Shown: positions 1-7,091 of the stretch, in pieces
Numbering within the stretch: the first letter of the stretch is position 1
Layout: every line of letters begins with the position of its first letter
Source: Burkholderiales bacterium
Lineage (GTDB): Bacteria > Pseudomonadota > Gammaproteobacteria > Burkholderiales > Burkholderiaceae_C
Assembly: GCA_947474415.1 (NCBI GenBank)
Contig: CANJKD010000075.1
Coordinates: 1-8,342 of the forward strand
Length of the DNA: 8,342 nucleotides
Direction of reading: 5' to 3'
Notes under the pieces: model-generated
The model's database searches: none
What the model was told of the DNA's origin: nothing
Seen by the model: the letters and a program-made list of their open reading frames with translations, nothing else
Translations under genes and position numbers: made by a program

Positions 1-438
1 GAGCGTGACGATCACATCCACCGTGTGCGACCAGAACGAGCCGTCGCTCATCTGCGCCACGGCGACGAGTTGCTGCGACGTGGCGAGCCGGATGCGGGTT
101 GAAACCACCGCCCGGCCGGCGCGCGGCCCGAGGCGAAACACCGCCACCTCGCGCTGCGGGTTGCTCTCGTTGAACACGGCGATGGCCTTGACATGGTCGG
201 CCGCCGTCATCGGGCTTTGCACCGTCAGCGTGACCGGCACGGTGTTGCCGTTCTCGACCAGTGGCGCCACGTCGAGGTTGACGCGCCCGGCCCGCACCGG
301 GGCACCAGCGGCGAAGTTGGCGATGGCGGCGCGCAATTCGTCGGCCGTGGCGAACGCGGGCCGGGCAACGATGCCGGCGCCGACGCCGAACGCGGCGGCG
401 AGCATCAGGCGGCGGCGGTTGAAGGTGCGGGGGGTCAT
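1..438 (-). CDS. soxY: Thiosulfate oxidation carrier protein SoxY (partial, C-terminus beyond the window edge)
   Basis: SoxY forms a heterodimer with SoxZ in the periplasm and carries sulfur intermediates on a C-terminal cysteine while SoxAX, SoxB and SoxCD act on them. The visible 146 residues begin with a Tat-type signal (NRRRLML at residues 7-13, hydrophobic stretch, probable cleavage after AFA at residue 30). The mature part starts TADELRAAIANF and has the beta-sandwich pattern of the family (VNLDVAPLVENGNTVPVTL, then an FNESNPQREVAVFRLGP stretch). The reading frame leaves the window at residue 146 (VDVIVTL), just where the family normally continues into its GGCGG swinging arm, so the carrier cysteine itself cannot be seen. 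The ATG at 438 lies 28 bp after the soxX stop, in one operon. There is no strong ribosome binding site before it. SoxZ would be expected next, outside the window. Identification rests on family pattern and on the adjacent soxX. Confidence 0.88.
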   Translation of the reverse strand, partial: MTPRTFNRRRLMLAAAFGVGAGIVARPAFATADELRAAIANFAAGAPVRAGRVNLDVAPLVENGNTVPVTLTVQSPMTAADHVKAIAVFNESNPQREVAVFRLGPRAGRAVVSTRIRLATSQQLVAVAQMSDGSFWSHTVDVIVTL

Positions 439-466
439 GCGATTCAGGGTTGGTTGTTCCGACGGC

Positions 467-970
467 TCATTCGCGCAGGGTCTGCAGGAACGCCACCACG
501 TCTTCCACCTGCTGCGCCGAAAACACCGGCTTGCCCTGCCAGGCGGCGCCCACTTGCATGTGCCCTTCGGCACGATAGTAGGCCGGCATGAAGCTGGCCG
601 GGTTGACGCGGCGCGCGTCGACCAGCCGCAAGCGCAACTGGCCGGCCGAACCGCGCGCACCCGCACCGGCCAGGCTGGGCGCCAGCGTGCCCTGGAAGCG
701 CTCGTCGGGGAACGGCCCGGTGTGGCACAGCAGGCACAGGCCGAGCTGGCGGTTGACGACGATGGCCCGGCCGCGCGCGGCATCGCCGGGCACGCCGGTC
801 AAGGGGTTCGGGATGGCATCGCCGACGACCTCGTAGCCGAGGGCAGCCGAAGATGCAGATGCAGATGCAGACGCGGGCTGGGCGCTGGCCGATGACGCGC
901 AGCACACCCACGCCAGGCAACACGCACCCCGCTTCGCTTGGCGCAGACGCTGCTTCATCGCTCGTGACAC
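467..970 (-). CDS. soxX: Sulfur oxidation c-type cytochrome SoxX
   Basis: SoxX is the small monohaem subunit of the periplasmic SoxAX cytochrome, which joins thiosulfate oxidatively to the SoxY cysteine. The 167-residue product has one haem c site, CLLCH at residues 79-83. The probable axial methionine is M128 in NPASFMPAYY, a SoxX hallmark, and the C-terminus VEDVVAFLQTL is also typical. An N-terminal signal is predicted (basic residues 6-14, hydrophobic and cysteine-rich 16-25, cleavage near ASA-QP at 30/31), followed by an Ala/Ser linker encoded by a hexanucleotide repeat. The start chosen is GTG at 970: an AAGG ribosome binding site sits 6 nt before it, and it lies one base after the TGA of the upstream molybdopterin subunit. 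An ATG four codons in (958) is the alternative, but it has only weak Shine-Dalgarno complementarity. soxY follows 28 bp downstream. The juxtaposition with a Mo-hydroxylase is unusual. Confidence 0.9.
   Translation of the reverse strand: MSRAMKQRLRQAKRGACCLAWVCCASSASAQPASASASASSAALGYEVVGDAIPNPLTGVPGDAARGRAIVVNRQLGLCLLCHTGPFPDERFQGTLAPSLAGAGARGSAGQLRLRLVDARRVNPASFMPAYYRAEGHMQVGAAWQGKPVFSAQQVEDVVAFLQTLRE
852..871. repeat. Short hexanucleotide tandem repeat in soxX
   Basis: GATGCA is repeated three times plus a partial unit. On the coding (minus) strand it encodes alternating Ala-Ser in the linker between the SoxX signal peptide and the haem domain. Because the unit is six bases, slippage would change linker length without shifting the frame. 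This is seen directly; any variability is inference. Confidence 0.8.
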
Positions 971-971
971 G

Positions 972-3257
972 TCACGCCTTCTTCAGGTTGTGGTTCTTCA
1001 ACGGCAAGTCGCGGATGCGCTTGCCGGTGGCCGCGAAGATGGCGTTCAGCACCGCCGGTGCGGCGACCGCGATGGTGGGCTCGCCGACGCCGCCCCAGAA
1101 CCCGCCCGAGGGCATCAGGATCGCCTCGACCGTGGGCATCTTGTCCATCTGCATGGCCGGATAGGTGTTGAAGTTGCTCTGCTCGATGCGCCCGTCTTTC
1201 ACCGTGCAGCCACCGTACAGCGCCGCCGACAGGCCATAGGCGAACGAGCCTTCGACCTGGGCCGCGATCTGCTGCGGGTTGACCGCGTGGCCGGGGTCGG
1301 TTGCGGCCACGATGCGGTGCACCTTGAGCACACCCGCGTCGCTGACCGACACCTCCGCACACGCTGCCACGTAGCTGCCGAAGCCCATGATCTGCGCCAG
1401 GCCGCGGTGCACGCTCAGGCCGCCGACCTTGGGCGCGGGCTGGCCCCAGCCGGCGCGCTCGGCCACCGCGTTCAGCACCGCCAGGTGCTTGGGTGAACCC
1501 GCCAGCAACTTGCGCCGCAAGGCGAGCGGGTCCTGGCTCATGGCATGAGCCACCTCGTCGATGAAGCATTCGAGGTAGATCGCGTTCTGGTTCAGGTTCA
1601 CGCCGCGCCAGAAGCCCGGCGGCACGTGCGGGTTGCGCATCGCATGGTCGACCAGCAGGTTCGGCACCGCATAGCCGAACGCGCCCTCGGCGCCACCCGC
1701 GTTCAGGCCCTGGAAGGTGACCGGGTCGCGGCCATTCTGCAGGCTCTGCGGGAGCAGGCCGGCCAGGATCGACTGGCCGGAGATGCGCACGTGCAAGCCG
1801 GTCAGGTTGCCCTGCGCATCAAGCCCGGCGCTCAGCTTGCACTGCGTTACGGGGTGGTATTTGCCGTGCTGCATGTCTTCTTCGCGCGACCAGATCAGTT
1901 TCACCGGCGTGCCCGGCATCTGCTTCGCGATGGCCACGGCCTGGTGCAGCCAGTCGTGCGCGCCGCGCCGGCCGAAGCCGCCGCCGGGGTTCAACTTGTA
2001 GACCTCGCACTGCGCGGTCGGCAGTCCCGAGGCCTCGGCCGTGGCGGCCAGTGCGGCCTCGCCGTTCTGCGTCGGGCACCAGACTTCGCAGCGCTCGGGG
2101 CTGCCCTTGTCGTTCAGCGTGAACCTTGCGGTGGCGTTCATCACCTCCATCGTGGCGTGGTTCTGGAACGGGTAGGAGTACACCGCCTCGACCTTGCGCA
2201 CGGCAGCGGCGATGGCCTTGCGCGCATCGCCAGACTCATTGCCCACATAGGCCTGCGGCGCATCCAGCCCCTCTTTCAGGAAGGCCGCGATGCTGGCGCT
2301 CGACACCTTCGCGTTCGGCCCTTCGTCCCACTCGATGGGCATCGCGTCGAGCGCGGTCTTCGCGTGCCACCAGGTGTCGGCCACCACGGCGACGGCGCTG
2401 GCGCTGACCCGCACCACCTTCTTCACGCCGGGCTTGCCCATGATGGCGGTGGCGTCGAAGCGCTTCAGCGTGCCGCCGAACACCGGGCAGTCCTTGATCG
2501 CGGCGTTCAACAGGCCGGGCATCGTGAGGTCCATGCCGAAGACCTGCGCGCCATTCAGCTTGGCCCAGGTGTCGAGCCGTTTGACGGGCTTGCCGGCCAC
2601 CTTCCAGGCCTTCGGGTCTTTCAACGCCACGTCGGCCGGCGGGGTGAGCCTGGCCGCAGCCGCCGCAACCTTGCCGTAGCTGGTGCTGCGGCCGGTGGGC
2701 ATGTGGGTGATCACGCTCGCGGCCGCGCTGCATTCGGCCACCGGCACCTGCCATTCGTTCGCGGCGGCCTGCACCAGCATCATGCGGGCCGTGGCGCCAC
2801 CCTTGCGAACATAGTCGTGCGACTCGCGGATGCCGCGGCTGCCGCCGGTGGAAAAGTTGCCCCAGACGCGGTTGCGCGCCAGGTTCTGGCCCGGCGTCGG
2901 GTACTCGGTGCTGACCTTGGCCCAGTCGCACTCCAGCTCCTCGGCGACGAGCTGCGCCAGGCCGGTCAGCGTGCCCTGCCCCATCTCGGTCCGCACAACG
3001 CGGATCACCACGGCGTCGTCGGGCCGGACCACGACCCAGGCGTTGACTTCCGGTGCCGCAAGTGTCGAGGTCTTGGGGGACGCGGTGGCCGAGGTGGCAG
3101 GCACGGCACCTTGCGCCATCGCCTTGTTGCCGAACGCCACATGGAAGCCGATCACGAGGCTGCCGGCCGCCACGGCGGAGCCGCCGATGAAGCCGCGCCG
3201 CGTGGTGGCTGGCCCGGCCGGCATCGACGTCACGGGCGTTGACGGGGTCGGCCTCAT
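972..3257 (-). CDS. Xanthine dehydrogenase family molybdopterin-binding subunit (IorB-like, Tat-exported)
   Basis: This is the large catalytic subunit (761 aa) of a molybdenum hydroxylase. In this family it hydroxylates N-heterocycles or oxidises aldehydes at a Mo-cytosine-dinucleotide centre and passes electrons to the 2Fe-2S subunit. It begins with a Tat signal ([10 protein letters not shown] at about 18-27, hydrophobic to about 50), so the enzyme acts in the periplasm, as other IorB-like proteins do. Visible motifs are [29 protein letters not shown], the cofactor loop [12 protein letters not shown] near residue 425, and the C-terminal GVGEPTIAV with the probable catalytic Glu726. Length fits the isoquinoline 1-oxidoreductase beta family (about 700-780 aa). 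The frame stays open far upstream, but the ATG at 3257 is chosen because it precedes the Tat signal and overlaps the small-subunit stop as ATGA, indicating translational coupling. The true substrate cannot be read from sequence. No dedicated multihaem cytochrome gene follows; soxX does. Confidence 0.9.
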   Translation of the reverse strand: MRPTPSTPVTSMPAGPATTRRGFIGGSAVAAGSLVIGFHVAFGNKAMAQGAVPATSATASPKTSTLAAPEVNAWVVVRPDDAVVIRVVRTEMGQGTLTGLAQLVAEELECDWAKVSTEYPTPGQNLARNRVWGNFSTGGSRGIRESHDYVRKGGATARMMLVQAAANEWQVPVAECSAAASVITHMPTGRSTSYGKVAAAAARLTPPADVALKDPKAWKVAGKPVKRLDTWAKLNGAQVFGMDLTMPGLLNAAIKDCPVFGGTLKRFDATAIMGKPGVKKVVRVSASAVAVVADTWWHAKTALDAMPIEWDEGPNAKVSSASIAAFLKEGLDAPQAYVGNESGDARKAIAAAVRKVEAVYSYPFQNHATMEVMNATARFTLNDKGSPERCEVWCPTQNGEAALAATAEASGLPTAQCEVYKLNPGGGFGRRGAHDWLHQAVAIAKQMPGTPVKLIWSREEDMQHGKYHPVTQCKLSAGLDAQGNLTGLHVRISGQSILAGLLPQSLQNGRDPVTFQGLNAGGAEGAFGYAVPNLLVDHAMRNPHVPPGFWRGVNLNQNAIYLECFIDEVAHAMSQDPLALRRKLLAGSPKHLAVLNAVAERAGWGQPAPKVGGLSVHRGLAQIMGFGSYVAACAEVSVSDAGVLKVHRIVAATDPGHAVNPQQIAAQVEGSFAYGLSAALYGGCTVKDGRIEQSNFNTYPAMQMDKMPTVEAILMPSGGFWGGVGEPTIAVAAPAVLNAIFAATGKRIRDLPLKNHNLKKA

Positions 3258-3709
3258 GCGGCGCTCCCGGAGGCCTGCTTGATCGCGGCGCGCACCCGGT
3301 TGTAGGTGCCGCAGCGGCAGATGTTGGTCATCGCGGCATCGATGTCGGCATCGGTCGGCTTCGGCGTGGTCTTGAGCAACGCGGCGGCCGCCATGATCAT
3401 GCCGCTCTGGCAGAAGCCGCATTGCGGTACGTCGAGCGCGGCCCAGGCGAGCTGGACCGGGTGCGTCACGCTCGCAGACAGGCCTTCGATGGTGACAACC
3501 CTTTCGGTGGCGGCGACGCTGCCCACCGGCCGCACACACGAGCGCGTGGGCACGCCGTCGATGTGCACCGTGCAGGCGCCGCACAGCGCGATGCCGCAGC
3601 CGTACTTGGTGCCGGTCAGCCCGAACTGCTCGCGCAGCACCCAGAGCAAGGGCGTGTCGGCCTCGGCCTGGTGTTCGCGCGGGCTTCCGTTCAGGTTCAA
3701 CATCGGCAT
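3254..3709 (-). CDS. (2Fe-2S)-binding subunit of a xanthine dehydrogenase family enzyme (IorA-like)
   Basis: This is the small electron-transfer subunit (151 aa, normal family length) that carries two 2Fe-2S clusters and partners the downstream molybdopterin subunit. The plant-ferredoxin-type cluster ligands are C38, C43, C46 and C58 (within [18 protein letters not shown] and TRSC). The second cluster, in the helical C-terminal domain, uses C97 and C100 (QCGFCQSGM) and C131 and C133 ([10 protein letters not shown]). It has no signal peptide and presumably travels through the Tat pore with its partner. The start is the ATG at 3709, preceded by GGAG with 7 nt spacing; a second ATG two codons on (3703) is spaced less well. 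The open frame extends to 3862 but that part has no domain content. The gene ends in a 4-bp ATGA overlap with the large subunit and is the first gene of the operon that continues into soxX and soxY. Confidence 0.92.
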   Translation of the reverse strand: MPMLNLNGSPREHQAEADTPLLWVLREQFGLTGTKYGCGIALCGACTVHIDGVPTRSCVRPVGSVAATERVVTIEGLSASVTHPVQLAWAALDVPQCGFCQSGMIMAAAALLKTTPKPTDADIDAAMTNICRCGTYNRVRAAIKQASGSAA

Positions 3710-3824
3710 CGCTGTTCTCCAGGGGCGAGCCAGCATAGCGGGGTGGGCGCCGGGCGTTGTGACGATGCCGAATACCCTGGCCCGAGCGCGGGCACAGGCC
3801 GTAGTGGCCCGAAAAATCAGGGCG
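3710..3824. promoter_or_regulatory. Upstream region of the iorA-like/sox operon, with a weak -10 candidate
   Basis: This 115-bp gap lies between the start of the 2Fe-2S subunit gene (minus) and the remnant of the divergent cyclase gene (plus), so it must hold the operon's promoter. On the minus strand TATGCT (3737-3732) resembles a -10 box about 23 nt before the start codon. No convincing -35 box is seen at the right spacing, which could mean an activator-dependent promoter. No clear operator palindrome was recognised. Confidence 0.3.
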
Positions 3825-4650
3825 ATGCGCAGCCCCGATCTGCGCCACCGCCTGGTGGCCATCCTTGGGGGCGCGATGCGCTGAGCTGCTCGCGCCAGAT
3901 GTCGCTGGGCGATCGCGCCACGGCCATCATGCTGGAAGCCGCACCGCGCGTGTTCCGTGCCGCGACGGCGGCCAGCAGCGGCCGCGTGATCGACATGGCT
4001 GGCGACACCGTGCCGGCGGTGTTCGGTACCGCGACCGGCGCCGTGACCAAGCAGGCCGACCGCACGGTCTGTGGCGACGGCGAGAACATCGCCGCGCGGC
4101 TCGGGGGGCTAGCCGGGCCAGGCGCCATCCAGGTGTCCGAATCGATCCGCATTGCGGTCGCTGCCCAGGTGGCGGCACGCTTCGAAGAACGAGGCCAGCA
4201 GACCAACGCCACGCAGTTGCTGGAGCGGCGCGTGACCGATCACCTGGCGGCCGGCTATGTGCGCACCTCGGCCCCCGAACCCGGCCAGCGCGCCGATGCC
4301 TTCTGCATTGAACGCATTGCAGTGGCCGCGATGATCAACGCGGCCACCACGCTCTGCAACGACTCGCCGAGCGTTACCCGGAAGCGCTGGCTCAGTACCG
4401 AGCGGCCGGCGGCGAGCAACTTCGCACGTTGAACGGCATCTCCCTCGCGAACGTGAAGCGGGGCCGCGCCACCGAGGCCGCACCGCCGGGCGCACGCGCC
4501 AAGGCCAGCGGCGTGGGCTCGCGCGCGAACATCGTGGACAGCGGCACCGAGAATGCGGTCGATGCGCTCGACGCGCTCGACCGGCGGGGCGAATACAGGA
4601 CCGTGCCGTGCGGCTGCGCGGGGCGACGCCGCCGTGTGCGGCCTGTCGCT
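3825..4650 (+). pseudogene. Decayed class III adenylyl/guanylyl cyclase, frameshifted and internally deleted
   Basis: The intact relatives make cyclic nucleotides and often carry C-terminal TPR repeats. The remnant opens at the ATG at 3825 ([14 protein letters not shown], like the usual N-terminus before the first metal-binding Asp). It then runs into TGA at 3882-3884. The homology resumes in another frame at about 3877 ([16 protein letters not shown], comparable to the family's D-x-x-G-Y-S-R pattern), so there is a frameshift at about 3865-3877. From 3980 comes [10 protein letters not shown]...[10 protein letters not shown] with the second-metal GD. At about 4046 the sequence jumps directly to [16 protein letters not shown] and GPGAIQVSESIR. 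About 40-45 residues of the catalytic core (the GVHLGDV region) are therefore absent. That frame ends at 4432. From 4351 a different frame reads ALQRLAERYPEALAQYRAAG, which is TPR-like. Cyclase homology is clear; the TPR part and the 3' limit are inference. It cannot encode an active enzyme. Confidence 0.7.
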
Positions 4651-4670
4651 CGGTGGGTTCTGGTGGCCGA

Positions 4671-5231
4671 TCAGCGCGCGTGCGTCACGCCGCCATCGAC
4701 GACCAGGGTCGAGCCCATCACATAGTCACCGGCGCGCGACGCGAGGTAGATCGCCGCGCCGGCCATGTCGTCATCGCAGCCGATGCGCCCGGCGGGAATG
4801 TGCTTGGCGGCTTCTTCGGCCTGGTCGCGGGCGACCTTGTTCATCTGCGACGCGAACGCGCCGGGGGCGATGGCGCTCACCACGATGCCGTCTTGCGCCA
4901 GACACAGCGCCATGCGGCGCGTGAGCTGGATCAACCCGGCCTTGCTGGCGGCGTAGGAATAGGTTTCCTGCGGGTTCACCAAAATACCGTTGATCGAGGC
5001 GATGTTGATGACCTTCGCCGGCCGGGTTTTCGCCGATTCACGCAAGGGCCCGATCAGCGCCTGGGTCAGGAAGAACGGCGCCTTCAGGTTCAGGTCCAGG
5101 ACCTTGTCCCAACCGCTTTCGGGGAAGGTGTCGAAGGTCTAGCCCCAAGCGGCGCCAGCGTTGTTGACGAGGATGTCGAGCGTGGCATCGCAATCGGCCG
5201 CCTTGCGCGACGAGATATAGACCTTGGCGCC
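4671..5231 (-). pseudogene. Decayed short-chain dehydrogenase/reductase (RhlG-like SDR) with premature stop
   Basis: The C-terminal part is well preserved. It has the catalytic Ser in VINIASINGI, the Tyr/Lys pair in YSYAASKAG, IAPGAFASQM, and a C-terminus GSTLVVDGGVTHAR ending at TGA 4673-4671. Upstream the frame contains LDILVNNAGAAWG, then a TAG at 5141-5139, then TFDTFPESGWDKVLDLNLKA, the expected region after NNAG. Farther upstream GAKVYISSRKAADCDAT is joined directly to LDILVNN. The roughly 35-40 residues that normally lie between these strands are missing (junction near 5180). The N-terminal glycine-rich NAD(P)-binding motif is also absent, replaced by unrelated sequence before about 5231. 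A TTG at 5045 could start a 124-residue fragment, but it would lack the cofactor-binding fold. The pattern resembles the RhlG-type beta-ketoacyl reductases; substrate is unknown. It is convergent with the cyclase remnant. Confidence 0.82.
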
Positions 5232-5240
5232 TTCGCCAGG

Positions 5241-5264
5241 CACAAGCCCCTTGCGGGCCTTGTG
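5241..5264 (-). terminator. Hairpin after the HU gene (possible terminator)
   Basis: On the minus strand a 10-bp stem with one mismatch (CACAAGGCCC and GGGGCTTGTG) closes a GCAA tetraloop, starting 8 nt after the HU stop codon. No T-run follows, so this is either an atypical intrinsic terminator or an mRNA 3'-end stabiliser. The position directly after a highly expressed nucleoid-protein gene supports a 3'-end role. Confidence 0.5.
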
Positions 5265-5271
5265 TCCGGGC

Positions 5272-5739
5272 TCAGAGTGCCGCGTCTTTCAGCTTCTTCA
5301 ACGCACGGGTCTTGATCTTGACCGTGGCGGGCTTGGCGGCGAACACGCGTTCCTGCTTCGTAAACGGGTCGATGCCAGTGCGCTTCTTCTTGGCGGCCAC
5401 CTTGATGACGTTGACCTTCAGCAGGCCGGGCAGCATGAACGAGCCCAGGCCCTTCTTGTGCAGCGATGCCAGCATCGTGGCTTCGAGCGACGCGATCACG
5501 GCCTTCACGGCCTTCACCTCAACCGCGGCCATCTCGGCCAGGTGAGCGACCAGGCTGGTCTTGTTGAACGCGGTCTTGATGGGCTTCACGGTGGCCGTGG
5601 TCTTGGCGGGCGCTGCAGCCTTCACGGCCTTCACCGCCTTGGCCACCTTTTTCGCAGGCACAGCGGCCTTCACGATTTTCTTTGCGGGGACCGCGCTCTT
5701 GGCGCGGGCCGGGGTCATCGTCTTCTTTGCAGTTGCCAT
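5272..5739 (-). CDS. HU-family DNA-binding protein with lysine/alanine-rich histone H1-like tail
   Basis: This is a nucleoid-associated protein, 155 aa. Residues 1-54 are almost only Ala, Lys, Pro and Val, in PAKK-type repeats like those of eukaryotic H1 tails and Bordetella H1-like proteins. Residues 55-155 form an HU/IHF-type domain: helical start FNKTSLVAHLAEMAAVEVKA, the LGSFMLPGLLKV strand pair, the DNA-binding arm around KKKRTGIDPFTKQERVF, and the C-terminal KTRALKKLKDAA helix. HU alone is about 90 aa, so the tail is the extra part. Such tailed HU proteins are common in Burkholderiales, where they are thought to compact DNA. The ATG at 5739 begins MATAKK; an AGGA lies about 11 nt before it, a somewhat long spacing. 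The gene has its own upstream gap and a hairpin after its stop, so it is probably monocistronic. Confidence 0.9.
   Translation of the reverse strand: MATAKKTMTPARAKSAVPAKKIVKAAVPAKKVAKAVKAVKAAAPAKTTATVKPIKTAFNKTSLVAHLAEMAAVEVKAVKAVIASLEATMLASLHKKGLGSFMLPGLLKVNVIKVAAKKKRTGIDPFTKQERVFAAKPATVKIKTRALKKLKDAAL
5635..5694 (-). repeat. Two 30-bp units encoding a decapeptide repeat in the HU tail
   Basis: The coding strand gives AVPAKKIVKA (5694-5665) followed directly by AVPAKKVAKA (5664-5635), a tandem duplication at protein level with several synonymous differences. Such tails vary in repeat number between strains in related bacteria (family knowledge). Confidence 0.75.
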
Positions 5740-5855
5740 GGGGTGATGTGTCCTGAGTATTGAAAGATGCCCGCATTCGCGAGCGTCGGGATTCTAGGCG
5801 CCGACTCTCTGGGTGGCTCTGTGGCACCGACGCTCCGGCTCGCCCCGAGGCGGAT
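5740..5855 (-). promoter_or_regulatory. Candidate promoter of the HU-family gene
   Basis: This 116-bp gap between the cca stop and the HU start holds TAGAAT on the minus strand (5796-5791), one mismatch from the sigma70 -10 consensus, about 52 nt before the start codon. The -35 position, 17 bp farther upstream, is weak (GAGCCA). No terminator with a T-run was recognised after cca, so some read-through from the upstream operon is possible. Confidence 0.4.
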
Positions 5856-7091
5856 TCACGCCGCAGGCGCACTCAACCCGGCCGCCACGGCTTGCGCGCG
5901 CGCGGCGTGTATCGCCGCGCCCAGCGCCGGCCCCTTGAGCCCGCTCGCGGTGGCTTGTGCGGCCACGCTCGCCGTGTCCACGGCCACTGCGAGTGCCAAG
6001 GCGTGAGCCAGCCGTTCCCGCTGCGGGTACGGCGCTTCACTCAGGCCAAGTCGGCCGCGCGCATCGCACTCGCAGGCCAGCAGCGCGTCAGTGAAACGTT
6101 CCGGCCGGCGCAACGCATCGCAGCGCTCCAGCAGGCGCATCACGGCGGCGGCACCGAACTCGGCGCTGCGGTGTACGTTGCCGTGTTCACGCGCGACCAC
6201 ATCGGCCAGTTCGCGGCAGGCCGCAGGCACGCGCAGCCGCTCGCAGACCTTGCGCACCAGGTCGGCACTGCGCTGCTCGTGTCCGTGGTGGCGCGGCAGC
6301 ACGTCGGCCGGCGTGGTGCCCTTGCCGAGGTCGTGGCCGAGGCAGGCGAAGCGCACGGCCAAGCTGCCGTGCAAGCGCGCCGACATGTCGAGCACCATCA
6401 TCAAGTGCACGCCGGTGTCGATCTCGGGGTGATAGTCGGCGCGCTGCGGCACACCCCACAACCGATCGACCTCGGGCAACAGCCTGGCCAGCGCGCCGCA
6501 CTCGCGCAGCACCTCGAACATGCGCGAAGGCTTGTTCTCCATCAAGCCGCGCGCCAGTTCCTGCCAGACACGCTCAGCCACCAGCGCATCGACCTCGCCC
6601 TGTGCGACCATCTCGCGCATCAGCTGCATGGTTTCATCCGCGACCGTGAAGTCGGCAAAGCGCGCCGCAAAGCGCGCCAGCCGCAGGATGCGCACCGGGT
6701 CTTCGGCAAAGGCCGGCGACACATGGCGCAGCAGCCTGGCCGCGAGGTCACGCTGGCCGCCGTGCGGGTCGATCAGCGCGCCGGATTCGTCTTGCGCGAT
6801 GGCGTTGATGGTCAGGTCGCGCCGGGCCAGGTCTTGTTCCAGCGTGACGTTCGGGTCGGCATGGAACTGGAAGCCACGGTAGCCCGGCGCGGTCTTGCGC
6901 TCGGTGCGCGCGAGCGCATGTTCTTCGCGTGTTTGAGGGTGCAGGAAGACCGGAAAGTCTTGCCCGACGGCGATGTAGCCGGCGGCAATCAACGCCTCGA
7001 CATCGGCACCCACCAGCAGCCAGTCGCGGTCGGCGCTCTGGCGGCCGAGCAAGGCATCCCGAACCGCGCCGCCAACGAGATAGCGCTGCAT
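5856..7091 (-). CDS. cca: CCA-adding multifunctional tRNA nucleotidyltransferase
   Basis: This enzyme adds or repairs the 3'-terminal CCA of tRNAs; the E. coli-type protein also has phosphohydrolase activity. At 411 aa it matches the E. coli enzyme (412 aa) closely. The nucleotidyltransferase head shows YLVGGAVRDALLG (4-16), the metal-binding DRD (21-23), FPVFLHPQTREEHALARTERK (46-66) and the RRDLTINA motif (90-97). RLLRHVSPAF (119-128) and EDPVRILRLARFAARF (130-145) follow. The HD phosphohydrolase domain has HPEIDTGVH (221-229) and the metal-binding HD pair at 253-254 in GHDLGKG. The ATG at 7091 shares its A with the stop of the GST gene (TGATG), so translation is probably coupled; the frame is open upstream but only as an overlap with GST. 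It lies in one operon with GST and the transglycosylase. Confidence 0.97.
   Translation of the reverse strand: MQRYLVGGAVRDALLGRQSADRDWLLVGADVEALIAAGYIAVGQDFPVFLHPQTREEHALARTERKTAPGYRGFQFHADPNVTLEQDLARRDLTINAIAQDESGALIDPHGGQRDLAARLLRHVSPAFAEDPVRILRLARFAARFADFTVADETMQLMREMVAQGEVDALVAERVWQELARGLMENKPSRMFEVLRECGALARLLPEVDRLWGVPQRADYHPEIDTGVHLMMVLDMSARLHGSLAVRFACLGHDLGKGTTPADVLPRHHGHEQRSADLVRKVCERLRVPAACRELADVVAREHGNVHRSAEFGAAAVMRLLERCDALRRPERFTDALLACECDARGRLGLSEAPYPQRERLAHALALAVAVDTASVAAQATASGLKGPALGAAIHAARAQAVAAGLSAPAA

Noticed and set aside
1545..3242. A 565-codon open frame on the plus strand opposite the molybdopterin subunit
   Set aside because: It is a shadow frame produced by high GC at third positions. 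Its translation is rich in Arg, His, Gly and Ala with no domain, while the minus strand encodes a full conserved enzyme.
3239..3824. The plus-strand open frame upstream of the cyclase remnant as part of that gene
   Set aside because: It is antisense to the 2Fe-2S subunit. Cyclase similarity begins only at about 3825 and in a different frame.
3258..3848. A 197-codon N-terminal extension of the molybdopterin subunit
   Set aside because: It overlaps the 2Fe-2S subunit gene in another frame and precedes the Tat signal. The ATGA overlap gives the natural start at 3257.
3710..3862. Upstream extension of the 2Fe-2S subunit to 3862
   Set aside because: The extra residues are arginine-rich with no family similarity, and the GGAG site is placed for the ATG at 3709.
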